Of a DNA stretch of 27,274 nt, positions 1-9,900 are shown one piece after another (positions within the stretch are counted from its first letter, which is position 1; each line of letters starts with the position of its first letter). The translations under genes and the position numbers were made by a program. The stretch is taken from contig LRSR01008683.1 of assembly GCA_001579985.1 (NCBI GenBank), positions 1 to 27,274 on the forward strand, read 5' to 3'. A model generated the notes under the pieces. It did no database searches and was not told where the DNA came from. It was given only the letters and a program-made list of their open reading frames with translations. This DNA is from Hypsibius dujardini. Its lineage: Eukaryota > Tardigrada > Eutardigrada > Parachela > Hypsibiidae.

Positions 1-757
1 GCGGAAATCGGTAATTTTTCTCCTTACCGAACCGTAAAAATGTGATACACAGGTGAGATTCGAGGTATGGTTATGGCGAAACCGCGGGATGGTATGGTAC
101 GATACGAATTTGAGACGGACAAGGTGTCGAGCCATACCGCTGTACATTTTTGGTTTGGAAAGCGAGATCTCGAGAAACAGTTTGCTAAAACCGTGAATCT
201 GAGACACTGCTACGGGTTTGGATACAGATTTGAGACGCACCCCATGGTCAGACAAAGGGTTTCTAAATTATTTGACTTAAAATTTTGAGTCAATTATGCT
301 GTTGTCAAAAAAAAGAAAGAAACCGGTAATGTCGATCGAGGCACGCGTCTAGCACACAAAAGCACATTCTGAGTCACGCAATTGTGATCGACTGATTATC
401 TTAACTTTTTGTCACAGCCAAACTCAAGGAAATTGACGTTCACTTTGCCGTGCGCTGTTTGTCATGATGGGCAATTGCGCGACGACCACACCGGCATTAT
501 CTTTTGGAGAATCTTCTCATCACATAACAGTTTAAAATCGCGAATACCGCTGTGTGTGGTCCAGCCAAGAGCCTTCTCGATTCATACGATTTTCTATGAG
601 TTCGCCCTTCTGGATAAACGACAATTGCTGTTCTCGTAGAGCCTCAATACATTTGTTTGCTCTTTCCCTTTGTTCGAATACCTCCCTCCACCCTCTCAGA
701 TGGGACTCCTAAAGCCCGCAACTCCTAAATTACTAGTATCTTTGTAGATACTTTAAA
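1..757. other. 5' flank of the RTK gene, no gene recognised
   Basis: Two short open frames (67-288, 409-639) have no recognisable domain. Loosely repeated words such as GATACGAATTTGAGACGGAC (near 100) and GATACAGATTTGAGACGCAC (near 220) suggest an old degraded tandem duplication. No TATA box was convincing. Confidence 0.4.
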
Positions 758-925
758 ATGGCCTTTTCCGCCTACGTGTCTTTGGCGTTCTATCTGGCTC
801 TGCTACTCCACCACTCCATCGCAGCTGATGAGGGCAACTACTCCACGCCACCGACAAAAAAAACTTCGGCACTGCATGGCCAAACTACAAAGTCCCGCGG
901 GAAAGCGTTTGACCCGCTGTCTTCG
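758..925 (+). CDS. RTK exon 1: signal peptide and basic linker
   Basis: Fifty-six codons ending exactly at a GTGAGT donor (phase 0). The first 23 or so residues form a hydrophobic signal peptide ([13 protein letters not shown]). A Ser/Thr/Lys-rich linker follows. The next exon also starts in phase 0 with the first residue of a lectin domain, so this exon acts as a separate secretion module. Confidence 0.75.
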
Positions 926-3900
926 GTGAGTGCATTAAGATTTTTTTTGAAGGGAGAGGGGAACACTTTTCAGATCGAAATAGAAAGGGCTGTATATGGC
1001 TATAACTTGACTTGGTACGTAGCCCCAGATGACCACACAAATAGAGAGGAGTGCATTGTCTACTCATTAGAGCTCGAGCTATCTGACTCATTCCAACTTA
1101 ATTCCAACTTTACGCCGTCCATAATTCATTTCACGCACTCGCTCATTAATTGAAATATGGACGGATCTTAGATCTCGTGTGTGAAGATCGGAAATGGCGT
1201 TTTTGACTCACGAAAAGGAGCGTAACTTATGAAAAAGGTAATTGGGTCATGCCCAACTTCACGCCGTGAAATAAGGCGTGATTTACGAGTGAAGTGAAGT
1301 TGGAATTAAGTTGAGATGATTCAAAACGCACGTCTGATTGTGTGCTCTGTAACACGCGCGCAATTAGCGGCAAGGTCGTAAAACAACCTGTAACCTGATC
1401 GACAAAATTTCGAAACGTATTCAACTTATTCCAGATCTGAAAACTGATTTGTCACTTTCAAATACCTTTCCAACTTCTTTTCCTGACAATCGGAATCGGA
1501 GAGCAGGAACCCGAAAACGAAGATTCGGAATTTTTTAAAATGAACATTTTTCATAATTATTTCACTTTTGGAGACGGATTTTGCAGAATTATTTCACTTT
1601 TTGAAATTGGCAAAAGTTGGTATAGCCCATGAGAGTGAGACACATGAGCGAGTTCAAACTTTTCCCAGATGCTAAACAGTTTCAAACATTTTGCTGATTG
1701 CGGCAAGATCTTATAAGCCGTTTCATGGTCTAGACGCTAAATGCGCGCGTGCGACAGACACACAATAGATATACAACTGACCCTCTCTCAGAATGTCTGG
1801 TCATGTAGAGTTATGTAAGGCACAATAAGCAGGCATATGGAGCGCTTTTAATGTCTGTCAGAATTTTATCCATTTCCAAACTTTTCAAATTACTCTGGAA
1901 AAACTAAGTCTATTAAATTGGTGTCATAAATGGTACTCCGTTTGGTCACCTTTTTACTTCAGGGACTAAAAAGGGCTACAAGCTGCTTTGTTACGCAATT
2001 TGGGATGTTATTTAAGACAGTACATGTATTCGTTATCAATTTCAACCGTATTTCAAATAGTCCTCTGCAGCGGGCTAAAGCAAATGAATTTAGATGTCTC
2101 TCCATCCCGTTGTTCAGGTCTTACGATCCGGGGAGAGCATGCAGGTAGGGCAGGTGCTCTGGTCGCCGCAGCGAAGCGTCCAGCTGAGGATGCAGCCGGA
2201 CGAGGATCTTCGGCTGCACCGTCAATGTGACAATGAGGCAGCCTGGCAGACAGACACGAAGGGCGTCACACCATTAGCGCAAGTCTTAACCATGCAGGCC
2301 GACGGCAACCTGGCTTTGCACGCAGCAAACAATCAGCTGGTCTGGAGCACGAATACCAGTGGACAACCGTTTTCGGGGGTTGAATCGAGAGTTCAAGACG
2401 AGGGTATATTGTGCCTGGCACATCCCGGATCCCGCTGCCTGTGGAGCTCGGGAGGTTATGGGGTCTGCGACCCGGTTTATCCCGGTACATTCGACGTCGC
2501 AAAAGGTAACACAGCATAGCAATATTTTTCAGCTCAGCACACCGGTCCAGTCCAAAACAATCGAACGATTCGCGGAGCTGTCTGTAGACAAGGCATTGTG
2601 CCAATTTGGACACCTGCATGTTTGTGCCAAAATTGGAACTCATACATTTTTTGGCTTAGGCTTTAAATCCCCCTCCCCTTTTCGATTTTCCGATGTTGAC
2701 CAATGTTCTTTAACTGGAAAAAATACGGATTGATTTCTTTAGATTTTTCATTGTTTCCTCATCACAAAAACGTTCAAACTCTAAAAATATTAGACATTGC
2801 CCGAGTGAGGCGGAGTGAAAAACCAAACGCCCAATTTTACCTTCACTTCCATGGTTTTGGCCGCACCATTTATTCCACCAATGTTCTAATCTCGAAGTTT
2901 TTACAGTTAAAGATTAAGGATCAATTGGGCTTTCCAAAATAATCAAATTTGTTATGATGACTCAAAAGAACTTTGGTCACCACTTGTAAAAGTAAGAGGA
3001 GACTAAAACGAGGAAGGAAAAGGGGAGGCGGACTTGTAGCCTAAGCCCCTTTTTAACACCATTCAAAACATTCAGCCATGTAGCCCCGACTTATCATAAA
3101 CAAATTAAATTGTTGTTCCCACTTATTTCCGTTGCAGTGATATTGAAATCCGGGGAGCGGCTGACGACTGGTATGACTGTGCAATCAAATGGGCAAACCT
3201 GCAGTCTAGCTGTGCAACTCGACGGTGACGTGGTCCTCCGTCGGGCATGTGACGGGGTCGAGATGTATTCCATCCGTCACGCGGTCCCTGCCTCGATGAT
3301 CCTCAGCATGGGCGTTGCCTCCAGCGGAAATCTCCAAGTTTACCGGGCGAATGGTGCAATGCAGACCATCGCGAATGTCGAAACTCGTCAAAGATGGGAT
3401 CCGGTAGATGGCACGGACTTGCGTATTGGCGACAACTGCGCTCTCTGCTTGTACAAAAATGGTGTCTGCCTCTGGACCTCAAGCCGATCGTTGTATAAAT
3501 GCCCGTTGGGATCAAGTGTAGTGGACGTTGGAAGGGACCCTGACTCCACCAATATTACAACCGCACCTTCTCGGGTGGGAAATCAAGACCGGGAGTTGCA
3601 AGCGGTGAGACACTCTCAGTGATTATTCACACATAATCAAAATCTTGTTTAGGGTCCTTACAAGTCGGAACCAGGACCCCTCATGACAGCGCCAGGGGAT
3701 GGACAGAGGGGCAAAATGTTTTTTTCCAGATTTAACCCAAAAATCGGCCTCCCATCCCTGATCGTATTAAAACTTATGGGGTCTGTGGATCTGATTTCCA
3801 GGTCTTCCGGGATTTTAAAACTTTTTCAGAAATATTCGTTCTTGAATGTTTTTAACCTCCCATTTGTATTCGTCGATAGAAGGAATATATTGGACCTCAA

Positions 3901-6900
3901 TAAACTTCAAATTTAAACGAAAAACAGATGTTTTTGAAAATGCTTTGAAATCCAAGGGGCCCAGAGAAATCAGAACCCCACAGCCCTTCAAGTTTCAAAA
4001 TAATCAGTGAAAAGAGGCCGAATTTTGGGTTCAATTTTGAAAAAAATGCATTTTGCTCTTTTGCCTACCCCCTGGCTTTGTCGTGAGGGGACCTGGTTCC
4101 GATCTGTAGGAATCCTAAACGAGCCTCTGTACGCAATAACACTTGACACCAGAATAAGGGGATGAATTACTTAAGCACGGTTGTTTCGCGTAAGTTTTAG
4201 CGACTGTTTTCAAAATAAAACTTGGCTCCACAACCTGATATGTACCAAAACGCAGAGGCTCGTACCCCTCAACCCAGCTCCGGGGACGGGATGGCGCCCT
4301 ACCACAGAGGGAAAAAATGCATTTGGACCCAAAACTTGGGCTTTGGTCCCTGATCAGTTGGAAACTTGTGAGGTGTGAGCGTTTAATTTCCAAGGGCTCC
4401 CGGAAATTCAAAACATTTTCAAAAACTTCTGTTTTTCCATCAAATTTGGACCGTTTTGCAACGTTTTGAACCACCCATTTGCCCTCATTAGTAGGAAGCT
4501 TATATTGGTGGACTACAGCAAACCTCAAAATTGAACGAAAAACTGACATTTTTTAATGTTGTGAAATTTCATGAGGTTCTTGGAAATCAAACTTCCGTAT
4601 CTCCCCCCAAGTTTTCAATGATCAAAGACCGAATTTTAGGTTCATTTAAAAAAAAGAATCATTTTGCCAACTTACTCGTACCGATCTCTGTTAGAACATT
4701 AAATTGGCCCTTTAAATTTGTCGAAAAGTTCACACAGTAATGCCTGATTCAACTTGGCAAGAGGAATTGAACCTCCGAAGAAATGAAAACTAGCGCTGTA
4801 CCAGCAATTCTGCTAACCGTGTCAAATGGTAAAGTATATCTGCCTCTGTGTACGTTGCAGGTGCTCGAGTCAGGAGACTCGCTTTTCGTCGGGGATACTG
4901 TGTGGTCTCCCGGTCGAGTGACCCGACTCACCATGCAAGCAGACGGGAATTTGGTGCTTTACCGCGAGTGCGATGGGAAATCCATTTGGGCGAGTGACAC
5001 GAATTACAACAGCGAGCCTCCACAGATCGTTACGATGCAGGAGAACGGCAACTTGGCCATCTACAACCCGAACCAGTACTTGTTGTGGAGCACCGGCACC
5101 ACCACTCCGCGGTTCGCAGGCGCCCGGCTCCGCGTTCAAGACTCTGGGTCTCTGTGTATTGAAAATCGTCAAGGTGTCTGCCTCTGGAATTCAGGAGGTT
5201 TCGCGCTATGCCATCCGGCACCGTCACCCCATTTCGAAGAGGCCATTGGTACGTCGAGTAAGCAGTTTTGACAGCATGTAAAAGATATGTTCAGAATAGA
5301 TTTTAAAAGAAAAAGTTGAAGGGCTACAGATCGAGATCTTAAAACCACTGTTGTATTTTTTCTTATGTATTCTTAGTTATTAGAGTTTTTTTCGCAAAAA
5401 ATTACTATTCACTAAGGACGCTATAAAAAAACGATTTCTTATGAAACCGACTATTCCAATCATTTAGACTCTTGTATCGTGTTCTGAAAGCGAAATGCAA
5501 TGCGTAAGTCCCATAACAAGTAAAATTTAATTATCGTTTTTTTTGCTATGTATGTTTTTTCTGAGACTGTAGTCTTAAACATATTAGTCTATCTAACGTT
5601 TTATAGAATTCGAAAATTATGGGCCGCTCTTTTGATCTAACAAGGGAATGCCCGCTACTTGTCGCCAATACTGAAACCGTTTGAATGTTTCATTTGAAAG
5701 GTACGAATTTTCCCTATTGATTGGTGCTCAAAGCTAGGGCTCAGCAGTTGAATCGGCAGAACAATTTCCAAACTTTGCAAGCTCCTCCTACCCATGTCAA
5801 TATATGGAAATTCAAACATTGGTTGATTTAAGGATTGCAATCGGTAACAAACCGAGGCAAAGAAGTTTCGACTGTTTCAACTGCGACAATCGTTCAATCA
5901 AGCACAGGTTTCTCATTGACATCAAATGGAGAGGAGGAGCTTGTTCAGTTTGCGACATGTGTGCTCGATTTAACTACTGAGCCCTAGCTTTTGGTACCAG
6001 TCGATAGGGCAAATTCGTGACTTTTGAATGATATCTTAAAAGTGCTTCAGAAGAACCGATAAGTAGCGAGCATTCCCTTGTAAGTATGTGCTCCATTGCA
6101 CGTCATAAAAGTTCAACAATGAAATTCGAGTGAAAACTAGTGACGTTTAGGTCCACGTCCGAATGTGAGCCCCGCTACAGACATGCGTGTATAACAGATC
6201 AATGTGGCGTGTCGTCATCGAAACGCACCGTCCATTTGGTAACTAAAAGTTCGTATACTGTTTTGCCATTGATCCCTACAGACTACAGTATAGACAAAAC
6301 TAAAACCATGGAGTACCATTGGTGATCAAGGGTCAATACCAAAAATGGGCCGGGTTGTCTTGCCTAGTACCAAAAATATACCGCATCGTCTAATACCCAA
6401 AACAAGTTTTCTAGTTTGCTTTAAAAAACCCACTGCGGAAGGGGTTCATCAACCAAGTAAGATGAACTGTGTCTCCTAAACTGGATCGTTTCTTTGCAGT
6501 AATCCTGAATTCGGGAGAAAAATTAATTCAGGGCAAAACCGTCTACTCGAAACACCGCCCCTGCAATTTGACCATCCAGTCAAACGGTAACATGATGCTC
6601 TACCGTGCTTGTGACGGCGCAGCAGTCTTCTCTCTTCGTTACGGAGTGGGTTATACCGAGAACCGCGGTTACGGGTACAAATACATCTCCGATTTCAGCA
6701 TCAACGAGAATGGAAATCTATTGCTTACGGACAGCATCACGCACATGATAAAAAATGTCAACCTCCGTGCGGACGACGCCAGAGGCTCCGCCTATGCGGA
6801 TCTCCGCTTGAGCGACGAGGAGTGTCGGTTGTGTGTCTTCAAAGATGGTTTCTGTTTGTGGACCTCTCATGCGCTACTGTATGAGTGTCCCGGAACCGTG

Positions 6901-9900
6901 GACCCCTTCGGAACGTAGATGGGAAATTAATCGCGGGAGCTGTTACCGGAAGCATTTCCCTGTTCTTGCTAGTATTGGCGGTACTTCTTTTGGTTTTCTT
7001 CGTCCGCCGTCGCAGACTCCTCCAAGGCAGTTGGCGTGCACCGGCGACAGAGACGAGGGTCCACCTTACGGCCGACCTTTGGACGGTCCAGTTCGAGAGC
7101 CAGGACGAGGGTTTCCGATCGGTCTATTCGCGATACATGTGTCTGCTGGAGATACCGAAGCAAAATCTTCAACTAAGTAAGCTAATAGCAACAATGCGAC
7201 CGCAACCAAAGTGTAAAAAGAGGGTTTTTCATTGTCTACAGCCCGGCTGGCTTTCCGCTCAGCCAAATGCGGTCATCGAATTTCCGAATTTATTGATCAA
7301 TCTTCCTTGACAGCTCTGGCTAACCACTTGTTCAAACTCGTTCATCAACATTTTTTTAATACATTTTGTTAATGGATGGCAAACTTTGACGACTGCACTC
7401 TCGCTAATATGCTTCAAAAACTCTTATTTGACTATATTTTTGGTGATTATGAGATTTCTTGTTTTTAAAAAATATGATTCGAGTATCAAGTCAGGTCCTA
7501 ATTGATTTGTTTTGCATCGTTCCTGTATTAACTGACGTTGAGAAATCTGTAAATATGTATCAATAAGTACACCAAATTTCTTATGGTGCATCTCAACCTC
7601 AACAGGTGCCACGGTGTTGGGAAAGGGTGAATTTGGGATTGTCTACAAAGGACTGGCCCATGACCTTCCAACGGTGTCGAAAAGTCCAACCGTTGTGGCC
7701 GCTAAAACGCTAACCGGAATGCCTAACCCAGAGCAGAGTGCTCAATTCGGCGCGGAGTTGGAGGTGATGATGAAGTGCGGTCACCATATCAACATCGTCA
7801 ACATTTTAGGGATATGCATGCAAGGTAATATTTCTACAACAGTACAGCCACACCGATTGGCCATACCCCGGCGTTCGCTTAAAACCTTGGGAAGATTTGG
7901 ATACGAAAGACTGACTAATTGTAAGCTTGAGAAGCCCACCATGCAGTAAGGACCTAGCTTCGTTTCTCAATAGTGCAATTGGTACCAGGGTGCGATAATC
8001 TCCCCCAACGGTTGCGCCATCGTACGCAGCGTACCGTCAAACATTTAAAGAAGCTGTCTGGCAACGTACCATCGTACCCAACAAACTATTGCACCGCCAG
8101 GTTCTGCGACTGACGATCGAAAATTGTACCCAATGTACCATTTGGATCCCTAGCCCTAAAAAGTAGTGAAATCGATTGGCTATTGAGCTATCGATTGTCC
8201 CAGTCCCCAAGTAAAGAAACCAACTGACCATTAGACCGTCATACCCAACGTACCAGATAACCCCCATCTCCCATTGCTTTCGCCTAGTTCCCCTTATAAA
8301 ATTCTTACTTAGATCTTTAACTGCTAGAACAGCGTACAGGGAAGATTCAAAACCCTCTTTTGTAGCAATGATAATAGTATATCGAACATTTAATAGTTTG
8401 CGAACGGGTACTGTTCAATTTTTTAATTCTTTCAGAGCGGCCGTTCCTGCTGCTAGAGTACTGTGATTACGGTTCACTGCTAACCTTTTTGAGACAACGT
8501 CAATCTAGCTTCTACTCCCATCTCGATGAATTGGGAAATCTTGCATCTCCCAACGAGAACGATGCCAAAGCCGAATGGACACAAATTTGCGTAGCTCGTG
8601 GTTGGGACCCGGACGAACAGTCCATGGAGGCCAACATGCTTAACACCGAGGACTTGATAAAGTTCGGCCACCAGATCGCACGTGGAATGGAACATCTTGT
8701 CTCACGTTTCATCATCCATCGTGATTTGGCGGCGCGAAACATTCTCGTGACAAACCGCCGAGTCATGAAGATTTCCGACTTCGGCTTGGCGCGGCAAGGT
8801 TCTCACAGCTACACCGTGTCCAACGTTTTTGTAAGTCACTGCTCTCATCCCCAATTTTAGAAAAATCTGTACTGAAACATGGATAAAGCTGGGGGCATAT
8901 GGGGCCAAATAGAACCAAAGGGATCTTATTTTTTCCTAGCCTTGCCCGAATCCTTTTATCTCAACTGTATTAATTAGCTCTGATTAGGCTGTTTACGTGA
9001 ATAGGGAAATAGTCTGACCATTCGTCATGAAATGGCTGAGATGAGTGAGACGCTGGACATAATTCACGTGTACATTGCGGTAGCGTTTTTTTAATATATT
9101 AATAGACTTATTAGAACCCCCCTGTTTTTAAGTTTTTTGATTTAAATTATTATACTAATACATTAAAATGTCAAATTTTGGGCCCACATATTAAATTAGA
9201 TAGTAATTAAAATGAAATTCTAACCAAAAAAACAGTAATATTTTTTAATACCCCTGAGACGTAGGTATTTAAAAAACACTACATTGCGGTCATAACTACT
9301 CTCCGCTAGAAAAATTCTTCCCTCTAAGCCTTTGGTCGTAATCCAACAACACTTTCAGAAATAATGAGGAGTAGCTGATCTATTTGTAAATACTTGCAAT
9401 AACAGAATTGAAACGCACCTTCTAGTCGCAATATAAATGACCGAGTGCCCAATGCCCTCGTAGTCGATGGGTCCGGGTGTTACAAATGGTTCGGTGGCTC
9501 GATGGTTCGATGAATCGACGCCGATATGAAGAGTCCGACATTTCAAAGGGTTCGTTGGCACAATAGATTGATGGTACTGTCACGACTCTTTTAGCGTTGT
9601 TCTGCATATTCACATAACCCCTCCTCTGGTCTAGTGTTATTGTATTAGTTATGGAGTTATACTGTACATACATCGATTGGTTAACGACCTTCTTTCGTAC
9701 CGCCCTTTTCTTGTATTTACAGTATATCCTCTTTACTGAATCATTAACCATGTTTCTATTTCTGTGAGTATATAATCTCATGTTTGTATAAGCAATCCTC
9801 GCAGTTCACTAGTTCCTTGTATTCAAATAATATTTCCAACCCTTCCTTGGCACGGGTCGACGTGATTCAGAGTCCACTACACCACGTATTTAGTTAAGAA

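Noticed and set aside
67-639. Short open frames upstream of the RTK
   Set aside because: No domain, no splice partners, composition not protein-like.
2266-2643. Minus-strand open frames opposite lectin exon A1 (also opposite other lectin and dioxygenase exons)
   Set aside because: Shadows of strongly supported + strand exons, with no motifs of their own.
6848-6918. 71-nt intron to repair the RTK frame
   Set aside because: It has GT-AG ends and the right length, but would remove the conserved CLWTS...YECP end of lectin B2.
6898-6918. 21-nt GT-AG intron at the same place
   Set aside because: Length is a multiple of three, so it does not fix the frame.
9440-9515. tRNA-like GGTTCGAT words
   Set aside because: The flanking sequence does not form a cloverleaf and lacks A/B box spacing.
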